Origin: Sapria himalayana
Lineage: Eukaryota; Streptophyta; Magnoliopsida; Malpighiales; Rafflesiaceae
Assembly (NCBI GenBank): GCA_029783825.1
Contig: JAREIK010002645.1
Span: forward strand, 2,353,482-2,417,481
Direction of reading: 5' to 3'
Length of the DNA: 64,000 nt
The position numbers were made by a program, and so were the translations under genes. The stretch's first letter is position 1. Each line of letters starts with the position of its first letter. Below are positions 49,557-60,313 of the stretch, piece after piece. Below the pieces are notes generated by a model. The model was not told where the DNA came from, did not search any database, and saw only the letters and a list, made by a program, of their open reading frames with translations.

Positions 49557-50340
49557 GATTTCACTATATCCTTTAACCTCATGATGTCACTCTCATATAT
49601 ATTAGTATCTATTGAGGGCATTCAGAGAATATGAAATACAAAATAAAATATATGACATAATAATTAATAACATATCAAATAATGGTATCATAATAAGTAT
49701 TTTCATAAGTACCATAATAACATAATCACTCTCATGATGTTACCTTAATTGAGATTTTTTATGTTAGGTATATGTATCTTATAATAAACCTAATAATATA
49801 AGTTAACTTAAAAATAGAATTTTCATGTTAATTGAAAATTTCACATTAGTATTTACATTTATATTTTTAGATTTAAATATTTTTTAAATATAATTTTTAT
49901 ATTCATATTCAAACACATTAATAATTAGATTTAACATTTGCAATTTAAATTTCAACAAAATTTTATTTTTTAAAATTTCATAAATAAATGTATAAATATA
50001 TTATTAAATAAATAAATAAATATAAATACAAATATAAATAAAAACACACACACACACACATAGCCTAAATATAAATACTAGATAGGTCATAGGTGAGTTG
50101 GGATATCCATCCCACACCACAACCCACATGTGAGTTGGCTATGATGGGTTGAGGCTAGAGTTGGATTAGACAATTAGGCTTGCTTTCAGAACCAGTCCTT
50201 GCTCATAACCCATAGGATATCCATGTGCTGTACCATGCATGTTTTGTGCTTGGTTGTCATGCCGAGTTGTAACTCAGTTCGGGCTAGGCCTCGGGCTGTG
50301 CCTTGTTTGCCCAACCCATTTGGCATCTCTATTTCCGGCT
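49557..50340. repeat. Repeat block X, copy 2 (collapsed satellite)
   Basis: Homologue of 35815-37800 lacking the minisatellite; only AAATAAATGTATAAAT-like DNA and a (CA)n tract at 50042-50060 remain. A ~70-bp direct repeat flanks it (about 49490-49560 and 50357-50430: GAGTCAA-ACATACATT, ATAATCATTCT, CTTGAATATTA). 50080-50335 is the decayed GC-rich element shared with 37461-37798, ending CATTTGGCATCTCTA. Confidence 0.6.
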
Positions 50341-50399
50341 CATAAATTATTAATAAATGAGTCAACACATACATTATTGATAATCATTCTCTATTTATC

Positions 50400-52345
50400 A
50401 TTTTTTTTCTTCGCTTGAATATTATGATAGAGAATGATAATTTATTAAAAGTTACTGGGTATGATAATATTCAATTGTTTCTTATTTCTTGCATAAGTTT
50501 TGATTCTTCTCGATTGATTATTGGTCTTATTTTTACGAGTTTTATTTTGACATAACTTATTCTAACTTTATCTTTTATTTTACTAATATTTATTGAGGAT
50601 CAGAAGACATTGAGGAAGACTTTTTACAAATTTCAGCAGAATGAATTATATGTCATCTCTTTTATTCCAAAAATCTTTTATTGGTATTTAGTTTGTTAGA
50701 CCATTTGCTTGAACATTATCATTCTCAAATTGGTTACCCATTACTACCAAGTTGAGAATACTATATTCATACTCTTAAGGATATTTCTATCATTAAGTAT
50801 AAGATATGTTAATTTGGAAATGATACTAGAGCTTAGTATCATGAATACTAAGTTGGTGTGAGTAATGACTCGTTTGATTTAATACACTCATATGTTTGAA
50901 ACCTACTAGAGATGAACCCCAAGAAATAATTAAGTATTTTATTACTTTAATTGATGGTTTTCATGATGTACATGGTTGATCTTTTTTTGGTCTATATCAA
51001 AGATTTTTTTCAATTATTTTATAAAATAATAAAAAATTAATATAATAAAAACATAAAAAAATAAGAACTGATGATACATTAGAGTATTTATCAGATAATT
51101 ATGATACTTACTATATAATTTACAAGATCATAGACCAAACTTCATGAGCCAATAAATACATACATAATGATATTGTAAAAAAGGAAAAAATAGATATTTC
51201 ATTGATATAACTCCAACACTCTTATTCGGTAAAAGTATTACAAAATAATTTAGGGGAAATCTAATTTTAACTAGAAATTATCTTATCAACTAGATGATTT
51301 CTTTTGCCCATTATTAGAATGTGCATTTTCAAGTCCAACATCCTAGAGAGTGATTTTGTAATCTACCTGACAAAGTATTTATGTTTATTTTATTTATCCA
51401 TGATCTCCCCTTAAGACGAGATAAGCTTACACCTAAGGCCTTGAGGTGTTATGCCTCTCTATATGATTATAGTGAGTGTTTATTTCTTGGTTACTCCAAT
51501 ACACACAAAAGTTACACGTATTATTCACTAGAATTTTATATGATTATAGTGAGTGTTGATGTTATCTTTTTGAACTTGACTTTTTTTTGTGAGAGCCTAG
51601 AAAGAATAAAAGTCCATAAGATATATATGGACTAATTACTTTTTCTATAGTCCCACTTAGACCTCCAGTTAAGAGAGAGAGAGAGAGAGAGTAAATGACC
51701 AGCAGCAATTGAATATGTTGGTCCACATAATGATGACATTCTAAAGGAGCCATCATATGCACCCAAGTACAAATCAAATTGACTCTGATGAGAGTGATAT
51801 TTTCTATGAAAGGAAATCTTCATCTAGTTCATGTTCAGACAACATAATAGTACACGAGTCTACTATAGTTCAAGCTCGTGATGTGCTAGAGACTAGAGAT
51901 TTGACTACATAGGACTCAAAGTATATTCTATGAGAATGGAACATATATAGTCTACTCAAACTAGTGATAAGTCTGTCGAGGAACTAGATGATCATATAGT
52001 GAGTCACTCTAATATTGATTATCCAATCGCTCTCTAAAAGGGACAAAGAAATTATACTTAATACTTAATCTAATAGGTTTTATCATATTAATACATTTTT
52101 CTTTCTTTTACTTCTTTTTTTCCTTATCTCGAGTATACTAGGATTCCTAGGTCTTAATCATATACATTTCTCACCAAAGATGATGCAATGCCATGTTTGA
52201 AGTGCTAGATGTTATCCAATCCAATAATGCATATGAATTAGTATCATGACCTTTGGGAATATCTATCATTAGTTATTTTTAAATATTTACTATGATGACA
52301 TGTCCAACTAAGATATTTGGTATAGGTTACCAGGATACTTTCTCT
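50400..52345 (+). pseudogene. Outer Ty1/copia: integrase to RT start
   Basis: 51381-51635 encodes FIHDLPLRRDKLTPKALRC and then LGYSNTHKSY and VDVIFLNLTFF, the copia integrase C-terminal block (usually VHD-SPGRDKLTPKA...FLGYS). The linker at 51840-52080 is homologous to 17630-17770. The RT start at 52170-52340 gives VIQSNNAYELVS and then FGIGYQDTFSF. An internal direct repeat TATATGATTATAGTGAGTGTT occurs at about 51459 and 51537. It stops where a gypsy-LTR fragment begins and resumes at 57636. Confidence 0.6.
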
Positions 52346-52359
52346 TTCGGAAGATCAAA

Positions 52360-52546
52360 AATTAGATTTGAAATTATTTAAATTTTTAACCCAATTTTCA
52401 TTTTGTTTTAGTTTGAGTTTGAATTATATTTATAAATATAAAACATGGATTAAAATAATAGAGCTAGAATTTGAGGTTTATAGCTTGGAAAATCTTGTTT
52501 AAGATAGAAAATCTCTAGAAGCTTATTTGAAAATTTTATATTTTGT
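52360..52546. repeat. Gypsy-LTR fragment, left half
   Basis: Matches about 24995-25190 of the gypsy LTR (TTGAAATT, AAAATA-AGAGCTA, TAGAAAATCTCTAGAAGCT, TTTGTATTATTAG). It is interrupted at 52556 by the GC-rich element and continues at 57200. Confidence 0.6.
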
Positions 52547-52713
52547 ATTATTAGTTGAAGTAACGTCATGACCCATTGGCACATATTTTGGCTGAGCCAC
52601 GTTGAGTCATGCCAAGCCATGATAGGCATGGTCAGGCTAGTTAAATTCATTCTAGGCTTTCTTGGTTAGGACTAGGCTAGCCAAACCGAAACTAGCCAGC
52701 ACTATAAAAAAAT

Positions 52714-52929
52714 TGTTGGCTACAAACTATAACTGAGGAGAATTATTTCTGAAGAGAGGCTTTTTATTTTATTCTATATTCTTACAAGCAATACAATGAT
52801 TTATTTATAGGGTATAGTTTGTCCTTCTAAAACTAAAAATTAAAAATCATTATCACCTATAAAAGTAAATACTGACTCTTGACATTTCATCTTCCGCATT
52901 AAAAATGGACATCTAATGTTTATTTAACA
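52714..52929 (-). repeat. 3' LTR of inner copia (216 bp) with polypurine tract
   Basis: On the minus strand it starts TGTTAAATAAACATT at 52929 and ends TTGTAGCCAACA at 52714 (TG...CA). It is preceded by the purine tract AAGTTTAAGGGGAG at about 52933-52949. CCCTATAAATA, a TATA-like word, lies in the LTR. No second copy of this LTR was seen. Confidence 0.7.
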
Positions 52930-52959
52930 AGACTCCCCTTAAACTTAAGTGCTTCTGTC

Positions 52960-53510
52960 ATCTTTATTGCCAAGGATTCTTTTGTAGTTGTCGAGTAGTA
53001 TCATAGGTAGCAATTTCATGAAGATATATGCGACTTGATCTCGACTTGCCACGTATACTAATTCTATATTTCCTTCATTCACTTGATCTCAAATGAAATA
53101 AAAACGAACGCCAATATGCTTGCTTCTCTCATTATTCACTGGGTTCTTGCTCAACTTAATTGCTAATTTATTGTCAACTTATATCTCAATCGCACCGAGT
53201 TGTTGTTGCTCCATTTTCCCAACAAATTTCTGAGCCATATCGCATGATGTACACACAAAGATACTGCCACATATTCAGCTTCATTTGTCGAGAGTGTTAT
53301 GATTGGTTGCTTCTTTGAAAGCCAGATAAACATCGTGTCACCCATAAAAAACACATAACCTGACATAATTTTCTGATCGTCCAAGTCTCTGCACCAATCA
53401 CTGTCGGAGTATCCGACCAACTTGTAATCTACCATATTTATATAGAATAACCCGAGTGATATTATTCCTTTGATGTACGTAGAATTCACTTTAAACGCCT
53501 TTCAATGTGA
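52960..53510 (-). pseudogene. Inner copia RNase H
   Basis: Reads GYSDSDWCRDLDDQK, then SGYVFF, WLSKKQP and STNEAEYVA, the conserved copia RNase H order with the Asp-Glu residues of its active site. The last part, KHIGVRF and VASRDQVAYIF, follows after a stop at about 53163. Confidence 0.8.
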
Positions 53511-53599
53511 ATAGACTGTCTCTTTTATGAACCTACTTATAATGCCTACACTAAATGCAAGGTCCAGCCTTGTGCATGTGAGATGGCGAAGGCTTCCCA

Positions 53600-54420
53600 C
53601 TAAACTTTGATATTTGCTTGCGTCGACTCATTCTCCTCCATCAAACTTAGAGAGTTTTGCACCCTGTTCGGCTGTTCCATTGGTGCTGAAACCGGATTGC
53701 AAGACTTCATCTTGTACTTCTTCAAAATCTCATTTGTATATGCCTACTGGGACACAAAGATACCCGTCTTTCCTTGTCTTACCTTCAGACCAAGGAAAAA
53801 CTTCATCAAGCCTAAATCAGTCATCTCGAATTCTCATATCATTGTGCTCTTGAACTTTTGTATCATTTCATTATTATTCCCCATAAAAATGTGATCATCA
53901 ACATAAAGAGCAACAAATTACATATTACCTCCACTCTTCTTCACATAAAGAGCATGTTTATAGGGACATTTCTTGAACCATTTATCTTCTAAGTATGTAT
54001 CGATACGAGTATTCCACGCCCACGATGCTTGCTTCAACCTATAAAGTACCTTTTTCAATTTCAACACCTTCTTTTCTTCACCGATTTTAATGTACCTGGG
54101 TAGTTGTTTAATATAAATTTCTTCTTCAAGCACACCATTCAGGAATGTTGACTTGACATCTATTTGTAATGTTGGCTATTTGAATTGAGCCGCTTGTGAA
54201 ATGAGCAATCTGATTGTCTTCATCCTTGCAACGAGAGCAAACACCTCGTCATTGTTGATTCTCACCTTTTGCTTGTAACCCTTTGCTACAAGTCTCGCCT
54301 TATACCATTCTTTCTTTCCTAAAGCATTCATCTTTCTCTTAAATACCCACTTTACATCAATGGGCAGAGTTCCTTTCGGTAATTCTACTAACTCTCATGT
54401 GTTGTTGTGATCTATTACTT
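53600..54420 (-). pseudogene. Inner copia reverse transcriptase
   Basis: In order on the minus strand: KWVFKRKMN, ARLVAKGY, FLNGVLEEEIYIKQLP, KKVLYRLKQASWAWN, then YVDD at 53894-53905, then MTDLGLMKFFLG and APMEQPN. Catalytic YVDD is intact, but stops occur before it, within FVSQ and elsewhere, so the enzyme is inactive. Confidence 0.85.
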
Positions 54421-54879
54421 TAATCTCCTCGTCCATGGAAATTTGTCACTTCTTGTCTTGTACCGCCTGTTCAAAACTTAAATTCTCGGAATCTACCAAA
54501 AGACATACAAGGTGTACCTCATTTGTCAAATCATACAAATCTTGTAAGCTTCGCATTTTGGGTTATTGCGGTTCATCTTCATCATCGATAGTTTCAGAAT
54601 TTTCTGGTATGGTTGTTGGTATAGTAGTTGATGATTCTCCAAATTTGATAATATCCTCTGTTACTTTATTCCAATCTCATTCATTTGCTTCATGAACTCG
54701 TTCATCACGGCTTACTAGAATCTTCTTGCTTTTTAAGTCGAATAGCTTGTATTCTTTTATTTTCTCATCATACCCAATAAAAATATATCTTTTGCTTTTG
54801 TCTTCGAGCTTTGTTCTTCTCTAATTTGGCACATGTGCGTAGGTCAAATTACCAAATATTTTGAGATGAGAGACTATCA

Positions 54880-55570
54880 ATTTTTGTCTGCTCCATGTCT
54901 CTTGTGGTGTTTCTCATACAACTTCGCATGTGGACACCGATTTTGAACACAGACGGCACATTGCACGGCTTCCGCCCAAAATTCTTTCAATATTTTTTTG
55001 CTTTTGAGCATTGAACGAACAATCTCGAGAAAGGTCCAGTTCTTCCTCTCGGCCACACCGTTTTACTGTGGAGAGTATGGTGCGGTTAGAAATCATCTTA
55101 TATATTACTCCTCACAAAACTCCATGAAAACTACCGAAGTGTATTCGCCACCTCTATCGGATCGTACAGATTTGATGTATCTACTGATTGCCTTTTCCAC
55201 TAGCACTTTGAATTTTTTGAACACCTCGAATGCCTTGGATTTTTCTTTCAGAAAATAAACCCAAAATTTTGGTGAGAAATCATCAATAAATAAAAGAAAT
55301 GAAATACCTTTTACCGCTGAAAGATTCAGGGGTGATTGGTCCACATATGTCGAAATGAACAAACTCGATAGGTTGCTTAGCCCGATATTCTGCCTTCTTT
55401 TGAAATGACATTTTTGCATGCTTTCCGAGCATATATTCTTTCCAAAATTTTCCCTCGTATTCCATGTATGATAGTTCGTGCACCATGTTCTTTTTTGCCA
55501 ACCTTTTTAGGCATTCATGATGTAGGTGACCAAAATGGAGATGTCATAGTGATATCTTGTCTTCTACGCT
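54880..55570 (-). pseudogene. Inner copia integrase
   Basis: Reads FGHLHHECLKRLAKKNMV, then FVHFDICGPI, LLFIDDFSPKFWVYFLKEK, YIKSVRSDRGGEYTS, and, after stops, YSPQ and NGVAERKN. The D and D of the DDE triad and the ERKN region can be seen; the zinc-finger cysteines are partly lost. Frame changes occur near 55283-55419 and 55096. Confidence 0.8.
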
Positions 55571-56017
55571 GACTTGCAAATATTTTTCTTGTACACTTCT
55601 CAAATTCAGTTTGTACATCTTATTTCTTCTCATTTCAACTTGTGCAACTAAATGCCTTTGCTTATATTTCAATAGTAAAATTTGATCTTTCATAAAAACC
55701 AAATAACCTTTCTCCATGAGTTGCCCCATACTTAAAATGTTGCTCTTGAGGTCTGGTATATAATACACATCTTGGATTGACCCAATGAAACCATCCTTTT
55801 GTACATAATAAATCGTACTTTGACCTTTTATCTCAACCTTCGAGCCATCTTCAAATGATACAGATTTAGCCTCAACCTTTTGCATCTCTTTGAAATAATA
55901 CTTGTGCCCACACATATGGTTGCTTGCAGCCGTGTCGAGGTACCACACCATGTCATTGTCGGTGTTGACTTTGTTATATGTCATTAAAAGAAAGTCTTCT
56001 TCTACCTCATCTTCCAT
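55544..56017 (-). pseudogene. Inner copia protease and pre-integrase region
   Basis: Encodes MVWYLDTAASNHMCG, the copia protease active site with DTAA where DTGA is usual, then VYYIPDLKSNILSMGQL, characteristic of the GAG-pre-integrase stretch. Open for 157 residues, the longest intact copia frame here. TGA ends it at 55544. Confidence 0.85.
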
Positions 56018-56990
56018 GGCTAGATTGGTTCTCTTCCATCTTTTTATCGACTCGATATTCTTTTACAAAATGTCTCACCTTTCCACAATTGTAACATTTA
56101 TCGGAATCACAATTCTTCTCATAGTGACCATATTTGCCACACTTGTAGCACTCCAAGTTGGAAAAATTTGACCGACACCTTTTCCACGACCGCGTCCTCT
56201 TCCACGCCAATTTTATTGGTTTGATTGCCCCTTCTCCTCATTATACCCTTCTTGACTGCGGCTTTTCCTATCACGACTATTTCTTCGACCACCACAGCCA
56301 TGCTATTTACCTCGAAAGTTTTGAGAATAGAAAATCTTTTTGTCATTGAACGATGCTTTGGTTTGAAGTGCCAGCTCAAGTGCCTCCTCCTCCTCCTTAT
56401 GATATTCATGTGCTATAAAGGAACTGACGAGCTCGTCGACCATGAACGTTGCTAGATCCTTTGACTTTTCTATGGCGCATACCGCATTCCTCGAAATATT
56501 CAGTCAGCGACCTCAGAATCTTCCCCACGACCCACACATCAGACAACTTTTCTCCATCTCAGTTGAGTTGATTCTCCACGGTATGCGTGATGTAATCAGA
56601 TACACCTTTTGACTCTTTCATCTTCATGCCTTCCAACTCATTGCGAATAGTATGAAGGCAAACTTGTTTAACTCGATCGGCTCCTTTGTACGCATTCTCA
56701 AAGATTTCCCACGCTTCTTTTAAAGTTTTTGCACTTGCAATTTTCTTAAAGCCCGACTCATCAATAGCTCGGGACAGTATGTACAATGACGTCTTATCTT
56801 TTGATCACGTTTCTTTCAACGCCTTATTTTGAGCCGTCATGTATACTTCGGCAGATTCTGGTTCTTTGAAACCCCCTTGAATCACCTTCCAATGATCCAC
56901 AGCCGAGAAGTGCTTTCATTTGGATGCTCCAATTTTCGTAGTTCACACCCGCCAACCGGGGAAGCGGGCACGCCAGGCCGCACCATGTGG
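56000..56990 (-). pseudogene. Inner copia gag with CCHC zinc knuckle
   Basis: From 56990 downward: PRLAGVNYENWSIQMKALL, then WEV-like DNA with a frameshift, VIQGGFKEPESAEVYM, a stop, LYILSRAIDESGFKKIASAK, WEIFENAYKGADRVK, and at 56085-56160 CYKCGKYGHYEKNC followed by a second finger, CYNCGK. It is the nucleocapsid/capsid part of a copia element. The start codon is uncertain. Confidence 0.8.
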
Positions 56991-57199
56991 TGCCTCCCAT
57001 GCTAACAACTTTGACCCATCATCATGGCTTGAGCCATGCCGTGGGCTAGCCACATCATGTCCATGCATGGTTCCCAACCAGGCCACGTAGCGCCTTGTGC
57101 CATGCCTAGGCCACCCGACCTAGTTGAGATATCTAATTATTAGTATTATACATATATATATACATACACATATATACATACACCAATGTGTAATATTGT

Positions 57200-57632
57200 A
57201 TTTGTAGCTGTATTCTTTTTTTTTGTTTCTCTAAAATGAGCTCCATGAAATTTATATCATTCGACTGAGACACACGATTAACCAACCGAAATTCACGAAT
57301 TTCACACCACAAAATAATTTTTGATACACTTAAAAACTCATTTACATATGTATATTTTTGGAGAAAGTTATAAATTCAAAAATGAGAAAATAGCAAATGA
57401 TTATGTGTAAATGATGCCAAAATTATGGCTGATAGATTGTATGACTAATCCTAAAATAAGAATATGTTAATATGCATGTATAGAACTTTATGAGAAATAC
57501 TTTGAAATAATATGAGCTATATGACATTTTAAATGAAATTTGAATAATTAAAAAAAAATATTTTGGATATGAGATTTTGAGATAAATATTAATCCTAATA
57601 AAAATATGAAGAGCTAAAACTATAAGTATATC
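57200..57632. repeat. Gypsy-LTR fragment, right half
   Basis: Matches 25250-25665 of the gypsy LTR (CATGAAATTT, ATAATTTTTGATA, TAATATGCATGTATAGAA, TATGAGAAATA, GAAATTTGAATAATT, AATATCCATG). With 52360-52546 it makes a 0.65-kb fragment, not a full LTR. Confidence 0.6.
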
Positions 57633-57635
57633 CAT

Positions 57636-57964
57636 GAAGGCATGTATATGTATATGAAGTAGCCACTTAAGTTTCTAGTAGTACACCGAGACAACATATA
57701 AATTATGAAAAAACTTATATGACTTAGTTACTAAGAGTTTAGTTTGCAAGGTTTTCGTAGATAGTCATATTGTTTGGCTTACACATGTTATAAATTTTTC
57801 TTTATTTTTTTGAAATAGTTTTAATAGCATGATAATTTGACTAAATGTGCATGTAAATGATATTCTAATAATGAGAGGCGATGAGCTGGAAATCACCCAA
57901 CTTAAGGAATACCTTTAATCATAGTTCTAGATGAAGGATCATGGGAAACTGATATGCTTTCTTG
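57636..57964 (+). pseudogene. Outer copia reverse transcriptase, continuation
   Basis: Homologous to 18110-18460: AAGT...CCACTTAAGTTT, TATAAATTATGAAAAA, AGTCAT-TTGTTTG, GAAAGATAATGAG-TG, GAATACCTTTAAT. It corresponds to copia RT from MKQPP through the DDI region to the FLGI region. It continues the element that stops at 52345; about 110 bp of RT appears lost at the junction. Confidence 0.55.
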
Positions 57965-60313
57965 GGATAGGGGTGACTATTCAGTATTCAAACTACCAAC
58001 CATTCATATGTTTTTTAGTACATTATGATGTTTATAAATATGGAATGGAGGAAATTCTGGATTGATTTCAAAACTTTAGAATTTTGGCGAGTCTTGATGA
58101 ATTGTCGTGAAATTACTAGATTTTTTAAGTGTTTAGCATAGGAGATATAATAATTAGCCTTGCACCATTTTTTTTATTCATTCTTAGCTAAAACTCTATC
58201 TAATTGGTAATGACAATTCTCATGCGTCATGATCATACAAAGCCATTAGCACAATCATTTTACTATATGACATATTTTTAGAGGCTATAATATTATTGTA
58301 AAATCATAGTCATACATATCTCATAAAGTTTAAATGGTCATAACATAAATTTATGTTGTTGTAATCAAATATCTCACTAGTGCTCATGATTGTAGTCAAG
58401 TTCAAGCACCATGACTTTATCTTTAATATGGCTCAGTAGTATCAAGTCAGAGTTATGATATTTTACAAAGTCATGTCTTTTGAGCTACAAAAAATTATAG
58501 ATCCAAAACTACCTAGGCCAAAACTACAACAATTATTCAAAGCCATTAATTTTAGGATACTAAAAGTTACAACGGATATTATCCAAGTATGATAATTTCC
58601 CAAGACTACGACTCTTGTCCTTAAAAGAATATAAGGTCATAACTTTTATGCTCAAGATAATTACCAGTATTGTGATATTCTTACAGTGTCATGACAACAT
58701 AATATATAAGAGAAGAGATGTTGAGTGTCATGATCACCCACAGTGTTGTGGATACTTGAAGATATATGAAGGGTAAATTTATCCTACAATCATTTCATAG
58801 TATCATGGCCATAGGATACATAAGACTTTATAAGTGTCATGTCTATATCAAATCACTATGACCATATTATAGTCAATAAAGACCGATATTAATATCACAA
58901 TTTTATCATAATGCTGCATCCAAATATTGACGTGTCCATTTATCAGTACCACAACCTTTTATTAAAGACAAAAAGACAAATGCACAAAATTTTGGTCATT
59001 TCATAGCATCATGACTTCATATTATAGAGATATTAGGTATGAGTCATGGTTATTGCCAGTGATATTATTTGTTTTATATGATTGGGGTGTAGTCCAAACT
59101 TTTTGTCACTTTCTAGAATCTCGGCCTCAAATATAAGAGATAAAGGCCAAATTTGTGACATTCTTCTAATAGGTATGATTCTTACTTGGAGTAATATAAA
59201 ATTACTCGAGTATAAAAGAAAAAGATAGAGAAATTCAGAGCATCTCTCTCATTTTTCTGCATCTCTTTCCAAGCAACAAGAAAAACTATGACAACTAACA
59301 AACCTGAGGGGCAAATATATAATCTCTAGGGATTCCACAAGCAAGCAAGGGATACAAGACTAATTGTAATTCCTAAAGTTGGGGATACGACTCTCAAATC
59401 CTCCATCTATAAAAAAGATTCAAGATTTTTTACCAAAATAAAGCAGGTCTAGGGTTTGTGTAATTTGAATAAATGTGATATGATATTGGTTTTTCTTTAT
59501 AAATGAATGTGTTTGATTTTTTTGTGTTATAAATATTGATGGATGATAATTAAAAAAAAATTAAAACTAGGGGTTCAACAATTAATAGTTTTATACAAGA
59601 TTGTCATGGTGGACGATGATAGAGAAACCACGAGACTCGCTTATGCATATACTTGGAAGTGATATCCCTTTCGATTATATTGTGTAGGATAAACATATAT
59701 GTTGAAATCATAATTTTAGATATGTAATCATCATGAGTATGATGCCTATGAAGCTGAAAGTATGAATACATTTACATACCAATCTATTTTACACATCTTA
59801 AAAGAAATGGTTCTTGATTGGAATAGATATAATATAAAATATTCTTTTAAGAGGTTCACCTTTAGTTGAGAGTCACATCATCATCAAGTAGTATGATGAT
59901 AGATAATTCTTACGATATGTTTAAGTGTGTGATGGCTCACAAGTTGGTAACAACCCTTGTGATTTTTTTTACTCATATTTTTCTCACTTATAAAACTTGA
60001 GGGAAATATATATTTATTGTGCAAGTATGTTATTTACAAAGCCAAAAGTATAAATACTTACAAACCATGTCAATATTTGATCTTGATAATTCAAATATTT
60101 AATAATCTGAATATCTGTTTTACTAAAAAATGACTTGTCTTAAACCAAGTTGCCGATACAATTTCTATGGGATCAATATATGGTTGAAAGTATACTTTGC
60201 TACTTGTATGACCCATGCACTTGTGGATATTTGTTGATGAGATATTTTATTAATAAGTTTTTTGGACATCACCTACTGATAAAATTAAGCAATATAACAA
60301 ATATGCAATAAGT
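57965..60313. repeat. Athila-related LTR d
   Basis: Diverged relative of LTR a: CATGAGTATGATGCCTATGAAGC at about 59729 matches 39485, and its end (CAATTTCTATGGGATCAATAT...CTTGTATGACCCA) matches 39965-40020. Its first part matches 62360-63265. Many GTCATGAC/ATGACTTT subrepeats lie at 58380-59180. A PBS-like TTGTCATTATTATTGAGGA follows at about 60315-60333. Confidence 0.5.

Larger units (their letters stand above)
52714..56995 (-). mobile_element. Inner Ty1/copia element, minus strand, lacking a 5' LTR
   Basis: About 4.3 kb with copia gene order on the minus strand: gag, zinc knuckle, protease, integrase, RT, RNase H, polypurine tract, 3' LTR. It is the best preserved element in the window, but stops interrupt all main domains. 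The sequence goes from gag straight into GC-rich host-element DNA at about 56995; no primer-binding site or 5' LTR follows. Confidence 0.8.
52556..57135. mobile_element. GC-rich foldback element split by a copia, 9-bp TSD
   Basis: ATTATTAGT flanks both ends (52547-52555 and 57136-57144). The left part 52556-52713 has GGCTGAGCCACG, AAGCCATGATAGGC and GGCTAGCC; the right part, about 56996-57135, has TTGAGCCATGCCGTGGGC and GTGCCATGCCTAGGCC and ends GTTGAGATATCTA, a decayed TTGACACCTCTA. It resembles elements A-C. A minus-strand copia lies in the middle. Confidence 0.55.

Noticed and set aside
53607..53894. Plus-strand ORFs over 53607-53894
   Set aside because: Antisense to the copia reverse transcriptase, which has clear motifs on the minus strand.
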